64,000 bases of DNA from JAJXWB01 sp964634325 (GTDB lineage Bacteria; Pseudomonadota; Alphaproteobacteria; Rhizobiales; Beijerinckiaceae): assembly GCA_964634325.1 (NCBI GenBank), contig CAZWJF010000006.1:124001-188000 (forward strand). Direction: 5' to 3'. Below are positions 26,887 to 34,151 of this stretch, piece by piece. The position numbers and the translations under genes were made by a program. Under the pieces are notes generated by a model. It saw only the letters and a program-made list of their open reading frames with translations. It was not told where the DNA came from and made no database searches. Position 1 is the first letter of the stretch. Each line of letters begins with the position of its first letter.

Positions 26887-27930
26887 CTATTTTGCAGGCG
26901 GCGACGCGATCAATTTCGCAAATTCGTCGAGCGCGTCCGTGCCGCGCCGCCCTCGCGAGTCGAGCCCGGCCGCCCAAACCTTTGCGACGCCTTTGAGGCG
27001 TTCGGCGAAGTTCGCGCGCGCTGCGGGTTGCAGCGCTTCGAAGGTCACGCCGGCGGCGGCGAGCCGCATCTTCGTTTCCTCGTCCGCTTTCTGGACCTGC
27101 TCGCACGCCTTCGGCACAACCTCTTCGGCCGACTCGATCATCGCCTTCTGCACGTCCGACGGCAGCTTCTTCCACGCGACGTCGCTGATCGAGTAGGCGA
27201 CGACGAAGCTGCCGAATCCAATTCCGTCGGTGGCGTATTTCACGAGCTTGTCGGCTCCGTAGGCGACCACGCTTTCAAGCGGAAACAGGAGCCCGTCCAT
27301 CGTGCCGCGAGATAGCGACTCATATGCATCGGGCGCGGCCATACGCACCGGAACGGCGCCGATCGCGCGCAAGGTCAGGTCCTGCGCGCCGCCGGTCGAA
27401 CGCAGCTTCAGGCCGGCCACGTCGCTTGTGTCGCGGACCGGCGTCTTGATCGTGAAAATGCGATACTGCGGCAAGCTGACTGCAACCAACAGGCGAATGC
27501 CGTTCTTTTCGTAGTCCTGCTCGGCGATGACGCCGCTGCGCGCCGACTTCCAGTAAGCGAGCGCGCCCTGGCAGGAATGGTCGAAGCCGCCCGGCAGCAT
27601 GGCGACCTCGGAGACCGGCATCTTTTCGGCCGCATAGGCCGGCGCGACATAGCCGATGTCGGCGACGCCGGTTTGCGTGAGACGCAGCATGTCGGCGGCT
27701 TTGCCGAGTTGCTGTGCGGGATAGTGCTCGAACACGACGGCATCGTTGACGCGCTTGCGAACGCCCTCCATCCAGGGCTCGAGCACGAGCTTGACGAGGA
27801 AATGACCCTTCGGGAAAGAATCGGCGACCCGCAATCGGATCGAATCCGCAGCCTGTGCTCCGCCGCCCATGACAACAACGGCGACAAGCAGCGAGGCGAA
27901 CAACGTCGCCCGACGGAATTGCGCCCTCAC
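26887..27930 (-). CDS. dctP: TRAP transporter substrate-binding protein (DctP family), copy 2
   Basis: This is a DctP-type binding protein of about 347 aa with a signal peptide ending near GGGAQA-AD, then IRLRVADSFPKGH and the arginine motif AGLKLRSTGGAQDLTLRAI. A GTG start at 27930 is preferred because gggaggtcgaa precedes it; an ATG at 27963 lacks a ribosome site. It is the first gene of the minus-strand operon. It is clearly paralogous to the DctP at 23964, so two binding proteins appear to share one DctQM pair. Confidence 0.88.
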   Translation of the reverse strand: MRAQFRRATLFASLLVAVVVMGGGAQAADSIRLRVADSFPKGHFLVKLVLEPWMEGVRKRVNDAVVFEHYPAQQLGKAADMLRLTQTGVADIGYVAPAYAAEKMPVSEVAMLPGGFDHSCQGALAYWKSARSGVIAEQDYEKNGIRLLVAVSLPQYRIFTIKTPVRDTSDVAGLKLRSTGGAQDLTLRAIGAVPVRMAAPDAYESLSRGTMDGLLFPLESVVAYGADKLVKYATDGIGFGSFVVAYSISDVAWKKLPSDVQKAMIESAEEVVPKACEQVQKADEETKMRLAAAGVTFEALQPAARANFAERLKGVAKVWAAGLDSRGRRGTDALDEFAKLIASPPAK

Positions 27931-28437
27931 TTCGACCTCCCGTACGCAGTCTTGTCGCTGCATGGCTCCGTCGCCGGGGACCCGAGAGTCGGGCGACGTT
28001 CCGACCGAAAGCGTCGCACGAAGCGATTTCGCACGTCAATCTGAGCGGACCGCAGATCGGTTCTGAGCGCGACAGCCTGGCGCCGCCTTCTTTGGACGGA
28101 CAAACATCCTCAAGCGCGCAATGCGCGATCGGTTTCCCAGGCGCTCGATTTCGGTGCGCCGAGGACAAAGTTGCGCGTGGCAGTCTGCGTCGCAGGTTAG
28201 CCGGCGTGTCCAGAGAGCGCGGATACGCGGAACGGCGCCTTTGGCGGGGTGTACGGCCCTCTCGCGGGGTCGCGACATCCTGTGTTATATCGTCAACAAT
28301 ATAGGAAGAATGCTGACACAAAGCGCAGTCGGAATGGCCGCCAAGCCTGCGCGAACCTGTTGTTTTCCGACGGATAATCAGTTGCGAGGCGGTTGGCCCG
28401 GCCCTTGCCGTGCAAGTTGCGCAGCCCGGGGGACCAC
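27931..28437. other. Divergent intergenic region between TRAP operon and Mo island
   Basis: About 500 bp without a convincing gene separates the divergent dctP and yqeB-like genes. It should hold promoters for both. The one structured element I see is the ModE-box-like repeat at 28284-28305. Short frames here have no ribosome sites or recognisable content. Confidence 0.6.
28284..28305. promoter_or_regulatory. ModE-box-like operator upstream of the yqeB-like gene
   Basis: GTTATAT-N8-ATATAGG is an imperfect inverted repeat with TATAT/ATATA half-sites eight bases apart, about 130 bp before the yqeB-like start. It has the same half-sites and spacing as the better repeat at 30845 and resembles the Mo-box of Rhodobacter capsulatus. 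The ModE-type regulator encoded 1.6 kb downstream is the obvious ligand (inference). Confidence 0.5.
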
Positions 28438-29310
28438 ATGACCGACGCGCAATTCAACGCTTTTTATTCGGCCGATGCGCGACCACTCGCGATTGTTCTC
28501 GGTACGAACGAAATCGCCTCGGCGGTCGCGGTTCAGCTCACCAAAGCAGCCTGTGCGGTGATCATGAGCCATGATCCATTTCCGCCCGTCATCCGGCGCG
28601 CCATGTCGTTTCACGACGCCTTGTTCGGCGATCCGGCTGTCGTCGAAGCGATGTGTGGCGAGCGCGCCGAAAGCTCGATCGAGGTGGCCGGCATACTCTC
28701 GCGGCCTCGTCATATCGCCGTGACGCCCTTGCATCTGACGGATCTGCTGGCAATCCGGTCGCCGTTCGCTCTTATCGACGCACGGATGCAGAAGCACCGC
28801 GTCACCCCCGATTATCGCGGTCTTGCGCGGGTGACGGTGGGGCTCGGTCCGAATTTCGTGGTCGGCGCCAATTGCGACATCGCGATTGAGACAAAGCCGA
28901 TCCGCAGCGGCGCGATCGTAGCAGATGGCGCGACCGCGAGCGCGGACGGGCAGGCGCGCCTGCTTGGCGGCGTGGGACGCGAACGTTTCGCTTATTCGGA
29001 TCGTGCGGGGTTGTGGCACACGCCAGTCGAGATCGGCATGCGCGTGTTCAAGGGGTTCGTGCTCGGTCACCTCGACGGCGCGGCGGTTCGGGCGCCGATC
29101 GACGGCGTGTTGCGCGGCGTCGTCCGCGATGCGACTCGCATCCCGGCGGGCGTCAAACTTCTGGAAGTCGATCCGCGCGGTCGCAAGGCGAAATGGACTG
29201 GCGTTGACGAGCGCGGTCGCGGGGTCGCCGAGGCCGTGGTCGCGGCTGTCCGGATGGCGATGGAGAAGAACTCCGCGATGCGGCCAACACGCGGAGCGCT
29301 CGTTCACTGA
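28438..29310 (+). CDS. YqeB/EF2563-family protein (Se-dependent Mo hydroxylase accessory type), C-terminal domain only
   Basis: This 290-aa protein corresponds to the second half of E. coli YqeB, whose family is associated with selenium-dependent molybdenum hydroxylases. Matching features are the Rossmann-like start LAIVLGTNEIASAVAVQL, PPVIRRAMSFHDAL (YqeB: VIRCTVAFAQAV), VTVGLGPNFVVGANCDIAIET, VRAPIDGVLRG and VDPRGRKAKW. The XdhC-like N-terminal half of YqeB is absent. Its exact biochemistry is unknown. It starts a tight group with DUF2478 and ModE-type genes, linking it to molybdenum handling. Confidence 0.78.
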   Translation: MTDAQFNAFYSADARPLAIVLGTNEIASAVAVQLTKAACAVIMSHDPFPPVIRRAMSFHDALFGDPAVVEAMCGERAESSIEVAGILSRPRHIAVTPLHLTDLLAIRSPFALIDARMQKHRVTPDYRGLARVTVGLGPNFVVGANCDIAIETKPIRSGAIVADGATASADGQARLLGGVGRERFAYSDRAGLWHTPVEIGMRVFKGFVLGHLDGAAVRAPIDGVLRGVVRDATRIPAGVKLLEVDPRGRKAKWTGVDERGRGVAEAVVAAVRMAMEKNSAMRPTRGALVH

Positions 29311-29326
29311 ACGTCAGGAGAAGGCG

Positions 29327-29875
29327 ATGTCCGAACTTCCTCAGACGCGTCCGATTGTCGCGCTTCAGGGCGCCTCGAGCGCCGAAATTCAAGCGCTGCT
29401 GGCCGATTTCGCCGACCGAATGAAAGCAAGGGGTCTCAGAGTGGCAGGCGTCGTCGAGGTGTCCGACGCCTGCGACGCGACTGCTTGCGGCCGGCTCGCG
29501 CTGCGCGACCTTTCAAACGGTCGCGTCATTGCGATTTCACAAGACCTCGGCCCGGGGTCGACGGCCTGCAATCTCGATCCGCAAGGCCTCGCCGAAGCTT
29601 GCGCCGCCGTAGAGAGATCGATCGCCGGCGGCGCCGATCTCGTCGTGCTCAGCAAGTTCGGCAAGCAGGAAGCCGTCCGCGGCGGGCTCAGCGACGCGTT
29701 TTGCGCCGCTTTTGCAGCCGGCCTGCCGATCGCCACCGCGGTCTCTCCGGCCATGCTGAGCGATTGGTTCGCCTTCTCCGGCGCGTATTCCGAAGTGATC
29801 GACGTGCGGACACGCTCGCTCGACGCTTGGTGGTTGGAGCGCACCCAAGCTATGCTGCCGACTGCAGCGGAGTGA
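29327..29875 (+). CDS. DUF2478 protein (putative nucleotide-binding, Mo-associated)
   Basis: This 182-aa protein resembles the DUF2478 family, often found beside molybdate transport or regulation genes in alphaproteobacteria. It opens with IVALQGASSAEIQALLADF, which sits where a P-loop would be but lacks GK[ST]. Two Cys lie in CDATACGR, and VVLSKFGKQEAVRGGLSDAF matches the family's NTPase-like C-terminal half. A caggagaagg site precedes the ATG, 16 nt after the yqeB-like gene. Function is not established. Confidence 0.72.
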   Translation: MSELPQTRPIVALQGASSAEIQALLADFADRMKARGLRVAGVVEVSDACDATACGRLALRDLSNGRVIAISQDLGPGSTACNLDPQGLAEACAAVERSIAGGADLVVLSKFGKQEAVRGGLSDAFCAAFAAGLPIATAVSPAMLSDWFAFSGAYSEVIDVRTRSLDAWWLERTQAMLPTAAE

Positions 29876-29886
29876 TCGCGTTCTCA

Positions 29887-30312
29887 ATGGCGCCCAAGGT
29901 ATCGAAAATCGAGGTTGTCGTGCATTTCGCCAATGGCGGACGGCTGACGCCCGAGGATTTTCTGCTGATCGATGCAATCCGCACGCACAGGTCGATCATT
30001 GGCGCCGGGCGCGCCACGGGCATTTCCTACCGCAAGTGCTGGTTGATGGTCGACGCGCTCAACCGGACCTTCGAGACGCCGGTGTTTGCGACCTATCCCG
30101 GACGCAAGGAAACCGGATCGGAGATCACGCCGTTTGGCGAGCGTCTCGTCGCGCTCTATCGCTCCATCGAACGGCGGTCGCGCAACGGCGCTGCGGCCGC
30201 CTTGAAGGAACTCGAAGGCGCCCTCAATCCTGGTTATCAACCCCGGGCTGGCGGTGGGACGGGAGAGCAGCCGAAGGCTGCGCCGCGGCGGTTGCGATCA
30301 CGGCAGTCTTGA
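29887..30312 (+). CDS. ModE-type winged-helix regulator (DNA-binding domain only)
   Basis: This 141-aa protein matches the N-terminal LysR-like helix-turn-helix domain of ModE: LTPEDFLLIDAIRTHRSIIGAGRATGISYRKCWLMVDALN. No TOBE/molbindin domain is attached; a separate molbindin gene follows. A GTG at 29872 overlapping the previous stop (GTGA) would add five residues and is an alternative start. It probably controls the ModE-box-like sites in this island. Molybdate sensing would need the separate molbindin or some other route (inference). Confidence 0.83.
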   Translation: MAPKVSKIEVVVHFANGGRLTPEDFLLIDAIRTHRSIIGAGRATGISYRKCWLMVDALNRTFETPVFATYPGRKETGSEITPFGERLVALYRSIERRSRNGAAAALKELEGALNPGYQPRAGGGTGEQPKAAPRRLRSRQS

Positions 30313-30464
30313 CCATCCCGACGTAAGCAGACCGCATGTGAGCCCTGGCCGATCGACGAGGTCCGCCCGAGACAAACGACCTTCGACGGCTCGATTGCCT
30401 TGTCAGTGGGCTTGAATGCGCTGCGCTGCCTCAAATATCGCCTTGCGGGCGCTTGTGGACGCCC

Positions 30465-30483
30465 ATACAGCTTTAAACTGTAT
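30465..30483. promoter_or_regulatory. Inverted repeat upstream of the molbindin gene
   Basis: ATACAG-CTTTAAA-CTGTAT is a perfect 6-bp inverted repeat with a 7-nt centre, 45 bp before the molbindin ATG. It differs from the TATAT-N8-ATATA sites, so it may be a separate operator or overlap the promoter. The rest of the 215-bp gap shows nothing else. Confidence 0.35.
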
Positions 30484-30527
30484 ACGGCGGAATATTTCTG
30501 CCGGTGGCGTCCGTGAAGGCAGCAGAC

Positions 30528-30737
30528 ATGAAGATATCCGCGCGCAACGCGATCCCTGGCAAGATCATCGAAATCCACAAAGGCGCCACGACGGCGCATG
30601 TCCGCATCGATATTGGCGGCGGCACGGTCGTCACCGCCTCGATCACGAACGAGTCGGTCGATGAGCTTCGCCTGGCGGTCGGCGAACAGGCGTATGCGGT
30701 CATCAAGGCGTCCGACGTCATGGTTGCTGTTCCCTAA
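30528..30737 (+). CDS. mop: Molbindin (single TOBE/Mop domain)
   Basis: This 69-aa protein, MKISARNAIPGKIIEIHKG...VTASITNESVDELRL...AYAVIKASDVMVAVP, is one Mop domain. Such proteins oligomerise and store or buffer molybdate in the cytoplasm. The ATG at 30528 gives the standard molbindin length; an upstream GTG-type extension to 30504 is less likely. It lies 215 bp after the ModE-type gene, and a weak ModE-like repeat begins immediately after its stop. Confidence 0.92.
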   Translation: MKISARNAIPGKIIEIHKGATTAHVRIDIGGGTVVTASITNESVDELRLAVGEQAYAVIKASDVMVAVP

Positions 30738-30759
30738 GTTATATAGATTGGCGTATGTC
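30738..30759. promoter_or_regulatory. Degenerate ModE-box-like repeat
   Basis: GTTATAT-N8-GTATGTC begins right after the molbindin stop codon. The left half equals that of the site at 28284; the right half keeps only TAT of the expected ATATA. Spacing is the same eight bases. On its own it would be weak evidence. Confidence 0.25.
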
Positions 30760-30844
30760 TTGCTTGGCTCATCCCGAAGGACGGGGAGCGAAGCGAGAGC
30801 GGCTGTCCGAGAGAGGCGCGTCGACCAAGTGTCTTGCGCCCTGT

Positions 30845-30867
30845 CTTATATCTTGAAAGATATAGCG
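30845..30867. promoter_or_regulatory. ModE-box-like operator upstream of modD
   Basis: Read on the minus strand this is CGCTATAT-N8-ATATAAG, matching the left half CGCTATATA of the R. capsulatus Mo-box. On the plus strand it is CTTATAT-CTTGAAAG-ATATAGCG. It is the best of three such repeats in the island and lies about 265 bp before modD and 14 bp before a small Cys-rich frame. Confidence 0.55.
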
Positions 30868-31130
30868 ACGAGATCGCGCGATGACGCCACCGACACGACG
30901 ATTCCTGCAGGGTGGATCGGCCAAGCCCCCGAGTGCGCCAGCGCGCGTTTTCGCGACCGTTCGCGAAATGACGGCGGCGCTGTTGAGGCGGCGGGGCGTT
31001 GCTGGCGCGCGCATTGCCGCAAAGGCGACCGCGCACGAGGACCGTCTCTTGCCGTCAGCCGGCAGAAATTGCCGGCGATGCGAGAAGTGCGAATGCGCTT
31101 CGGCTTAAGACGGCGCTTCGAGGAACGGAC

Positions 31131-31991
31131 ATGACGACATTTATGTTGGCGGCGACGCGCGCCGAACTCGAAACGCTACTGCGGGACGACGCGCCCTACG
31201 GCGATTTGACCACGTCGTCTCTCGGCCTCGACGACGCGCCTGCTGCGATGACTTTCTCGGCGCGTCACGACATGGTCGTGGCGCTTGTCGAGGACGCGGC
31301 CGCGATCATCGAGATTGCCGGCGGCGCGGTGGAACTGCTCGCGCGATCCGGCGACGCGTTGTCGGCGGGCGCTCCGATCCTGTCGGCGCGCGGACCTGCG
31401 GCCTCTCTCTTGCGAGGGTGGAAGGTCGCGCAGACCTTGATCGAAATCTGGCCGGGCGTTGCGACCTCGGCCCGTGATATCGTCGCCGCCGCGCGGGCCG
31501 CGGCGCCGGACGTCGCCGTCGCTTGCACGCGCAAGCATACGCCCGGCGTGAAGCGTTTCGCTGTCGCTGCGGTGAACGCAGGCGGCGCCACGATGCATCG
31601 ACTGGGCCTGTCCGAGACGATCCTCGTCTTTCCCGAACATCTGACGCTTGCGGACACAGTCGAACTACCTGCGATTGCAATGCGGCTGCGCAGGATGGCG
31701 CCGGAAAAGAAACTCGTGATCGAGGTGAAGACTGTCGAATACGGCGTCGCAGCCGCGGATGCCGGCTTTGATGTGATCCAGGCGGAAAAATTCGCGCCGG
31801 GCGACGTGAGAATGTTGCTGAACCAGTTGGCGAGGCGATCGTCCCGGCCGATCATCGCAGCGGCGGGCGGGATCAATCCGGGAAATGCGGCGGACTACGC
31901 GAGCGCAGGCGCCGATATTCTCGTAACGTCAGCGCCCTACGCTGCGGCGCCACGGGATGTGCAGGTGCGTATTGCCCGAGCCGGAGCATAG
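31131..31991 (+). CDS. modD: ModD-like protein (quinolinate phosphoribosyltransferase fold)
   Basis: This 286-aa protein resembles NadC but clusters with molybdenum genes, as ModD does. Matching pieces are DAPYGDLTTSSLG, ACTRKHTPGVKRFAVAAVNAGGATMHRLGLSETILVFPEH, VIEVKTVEYGVAAADAGFDVIQAEKFAPGD and IIAAAGGINPGNAADYASAGADILVTSAPYAA. A true NadC would carry TRKT-PG-R; here it reads TRKHTPGVKR, which fits ModD. The role of ModD in molybdenum metabolism is not known. Downstream it converges on the atzH-like gene. Confidence 0.85.
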   Translation: MTTFMLAATRAELETLLRDDAPYGDLTTSSLGLDDAPAAMTFSARHDMVVALVEDAAAIIEIAGGAVELLARSGDALSAGAPILSARGPAASLLRGWKVAQTLIEIWPGVATSARDIVAAARAAAPDVAVACTRKHTPGVKRFAVAAVNAGGATMHRLGLSETILVFPEHLTLADTVELPAIAMRLRRMAPEKKLVIEVKTVEYGVAAADAGFDVIQAEKFAPGDVRMLLNQLARRSSRPIIAAAGGINPGNAADYASAGADILVTSAPYAAAPRDVQVRIARAGA

Positions 31992-32171
31992 ACCAAGGCC
32001 GCGCTCGCGTCGGCTGCGAGCGACGTCGGGCGGTGGTGTTCATTTCCCGCGGAAGCTTTCCGGTTCGAGAGTTCTCCGGCGGAGACCGCTTTCAGGCGAC
32101 GGCGGAGAAGTTCGGTCGCTTCAGCGCTTCAAGACGTCCAACGCAGAATTCCCGATGCGCCGTCAGGACTC

Positions 32172-32555
32172 TCAAGCAGAGTCGATAACGCTGACGTGCG
32201 CTGCGACGATGCGCCATCCCTCAGGCATACGCACCCAGGTTTGCATTTGACGACCGATCCGTCCTGGCGCGGACACGCGCGTGAACAGCGTCGAGGCGGT
32301 CGCCATGTCCCGACCGAACGTGCTGATGACCGTGCGCGCCAGATCGCGGGCGAGTCCCGCAGGCGAGCGCGCCGCGCGAAAGGCTGCGATCTCGGCGAAG
32401 CCGTAGAGGTTCTCGCCGCCGCCAAAACGGATAGCCCGATGGTCGCGCCAGAAGAATCCGTCGAGCGCCTCGACGTCGTTCGTCACAAGCGCTTTTTCAT
32501 AACGGGCGAATTCCGCCTGCACCTCGGCTACGATATGCGGATCGTCGATAATCAA
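32172..32555 (-). CDS. atzH: AtzH/HpxZ-like protein (DUF3225)
   Basis: This 127-aa SnoaL-like protein, VAEVQAEFARYEKALVTNDVEALDGFFW...GFAEIAAFRAARSPAGLARDL, matches the family of AtzH (reported as a 1,3-dicarboxyurea decarboxylase in s-triazine breakdown) and HpxZ (oxalurate pathway). The start appears to be TTG at 32555, supported by aggagg just upstream and by family length; no ATG is available nearby. It is the last gene of the operon, 12 nt after atzE. Confidence 0.83.
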   Translation of the reverse strand: MIIDDPHIVAEVQAEFARYEKALVTNDVEALDGFFWRDHRAIRFGGGENLYGFAEIAAFRAARSPAGLARDLARTVISTFGRDMATASTLFTRVSAPGRIGRQMQTWVRMPEGWRIVAAHVSVIDSA

Positions 32556-32567
32556 GCGCGCCTCCTG

Positions 32568-33962
32568 TCAATCCGCGATCGGCGCGACGCAGACGCCTGA
32601 AGCCTGCAGCGCGTGAGCTGCGCGCAATGCGAGGTCTTCACGCCACGGCGGCGCGATGATCTGTACGCCGATCGGCAGACGCTCTCCCGGCGTCCAGACG
32701 GGTGCGGCCGCGACAGGCAAGCCGATGAATGAAATCGGCTGGGTGTAGACGCCGATGTTTGGCCGAACCGGCATTTCGACGCCATCCAGTACGAATGTGG
32801 CTTGTCCGCTTCGCGGGGCGCGACAGGGCGTCGACGGCGCAACGATGAGATCGACCTCTTCGAACAGCCGCAGCACGAGGTCGCGATATCGCCGACGAAA
32901 TTTCTGCGCGCGCACGATCCAGTGCGCCGGCAGCATTGCGCCGGCGACAAGGCGGTCGCGCACCGCGGGATCAAAATCCGACGCGCGGCGGCGCAGGCGA
33001 TCGAAATGCAGGTCGGCGCCTTCCGCCATCGTAATCAAAAAGGCGGCCGCGCGCGCGCGATGCGCCTCCGGTATTTCGACCTCGCGCGTTGCGCCAAGCG
33101 CGCGGCAAACCGTATCGACCGCCGCAAAGGCCGCAGGATCGCCGCTGCGTGCGAAATATCCGCCGGCGCGCGCGATACGCAGGCCGCTCGCTCCATTCGT
33201 CAGACGCGCTATCGTCGGCTCGATCGGGCGATCACATTGGGCGGGATCATCGTTGTCGCGACCCTGCATCGCGTCATAGGCAAGCGCGAGATCGTCGACC
33301 AAGCGGGCGATCGGTCCGAGATGGTCGAGCGAGCCGACGAAGGGAAAGGAGCCCGCCCGCGTTAGCCGGCCGTACGTGGGCTTGAGGCCGAAGAGGCCGC
33401 AGAACGACGAAGGCACGCGGATCGAGCCGTTGGTGTCCGACCCCAGCGAGATGGCGGCCATGCCGGCGGCGACGGCCGCGCCGCTGCCCCCCGACGATCC
33501 GCCCGACATATGCGCGGGATCGTGAGGGTTCAGCGAGGCGCCCGCATGCACGTTCTCGCCGGTGAAGTCATAGGCGTATTCGCCCATGTTGACTGCGCCG
33601 AGCAGAATGGCGTCGGCGGCTTCCATCTTGCGCACGAGACTCGCGTCGCGATCCGCAGCGGCGTTGTCGGCGTTGATCTTCGAGCCGGCGAGCGTCACGA
33701 GGCCTTCGACATCGAAGAGGTTCTTGACGCAATAGGTCGCGCCGGCGAGTGGGCCAACAGGTTCGCCACGCGCGATGCGGGCGTCGATGTCGGCGGCTTT
33801 CTTGCGGGCTCGCGCCGCAAGCACGCTCGTGTAAGCATTGAGCTTCGGATTCGTCGTTGCGATCCGCCCGAGCGTCGATTCGACAATCGCGCCGGCGGAC
33901 AGGCTCCGCTTCGCCACCGCGGCGACGGCATCAGAAGCGGTGAGACGAAACGGCTCGCTCAT
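32568..33962 (-). CDS. atzE: AtzE-family amidase
   Basis: This 464-aa amidase-signature enzyme has the Lys of YCVKNLFDVEG and the MSGGSSGGSGAAVAAG serines, making the Ser-cisSer-Lys triad, and DTNGSIRVPSSFCGLFGLKPTYGRL. It belongs with AtzE (1-carboxybiuret hydrolase catalytic subunit) and HpxY. The small AtzG-like partner directly precedes it with a 4-bp overlap, as in the AtzEG complex. The natural substrate could be a carboxybiuret or oxalurate-like ureide; sequence alone does not decide. Confidence 0.87.
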   Translation of the reverse strand: MSEPFRLTASDAVAAVAKRSLSAGAIVESTLGRIATTNPKLNAYTSVLAARARKKAADIDARIARGEPVGPLAGATYCVKNLFDVEGLVTLAGSKINADNAAADRDASLVRKMEAADAILLGAVNMGEYAYDFTGENVHAGASLNPHDPAHMSGGSSGGSGAAVAAGMAAISLGSDTNGSIRVPSSFCGLFGLKPTYGRLTRAGSFPFVGSLDHLGPIARLVDDLALAYDAMQGRDNDDPAQCDRPIEPTIARLTNGASGLRIARAGGYFARSGDPAAFAAVDTVCRALGATREVEIPEAHRARAAAFLITMAEGADLHFDRLRRRASDFDPAVRDRLVAGAMLPAHWIVRAQKFRRRYRDLVLRLFEEVDLIVAPSTPCRAPRSGQATFVLDGVEMPVRPNIGVYTQPISFIGLPVAAAPVWTPGERLPIGVQIIAPPWREDLALRAAHALQASGVCVAPIAD

Positions 33963-34141
33963 GCCGTAAAGACCGGCGCGAGTTCGGCGTGATCGTCGAG
34001 TGGATAGTCGAACACCAGCTTGGCCATGCGCTCGGCCGTTTCGAGGTTGGCGCGCGTCGACGCGCGCATCTCGTCTGTCAAAGCCAGATCGAGGAGCTTT
34101 GCGGTCTCGGCGATGTAGGCGTCCCAATCATCAGTCGTCAT
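33959..34141 (-). CDS. atzG: AtzG-like small subunit (DUF4089, GatC-like)
   Basis: This 60-aa protein, MTTDDWDAYIAETAKLLDL...ANLETAERMAKLVFDYPLDDHAELAPVF, has the length and motif of AtzG/HpxX, the GatC-like companion that stabilises AtzE. The ATG at 34141 is chosen because the longer frame runs back into atzF. Its stop overlaps the atzE start (ATGA). Confidence 0.9.
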   Translation of the reverse strand: MTTDDWDAYIAETAKLLDLALTDEMRASTRANLETAERMAKLVFDYPLDDHAELAPVFTA

Positions 34142-34151
34142 AGCGCCGCCC

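Larger units (their letters stand above)
30738..31130. other. Intergenic region between molbindin and modD
   Basis: This stretch of about 390 bp has no confidently recognised gene. It contains the two ModE-box-like repeats (30738, 30845) and a 75-codon frame at 30881-31108 ending in a CxxCxxCxC cluster, described among the findings as a possible small protein. Confidence 0.6.

Noticed and set aside
31957..32250. 97-codon plus-strand frame after modD
   Set aside because: It overlaps modD and the atzH-like gene on the other strand and has shadow-like Arg/Ser composition.
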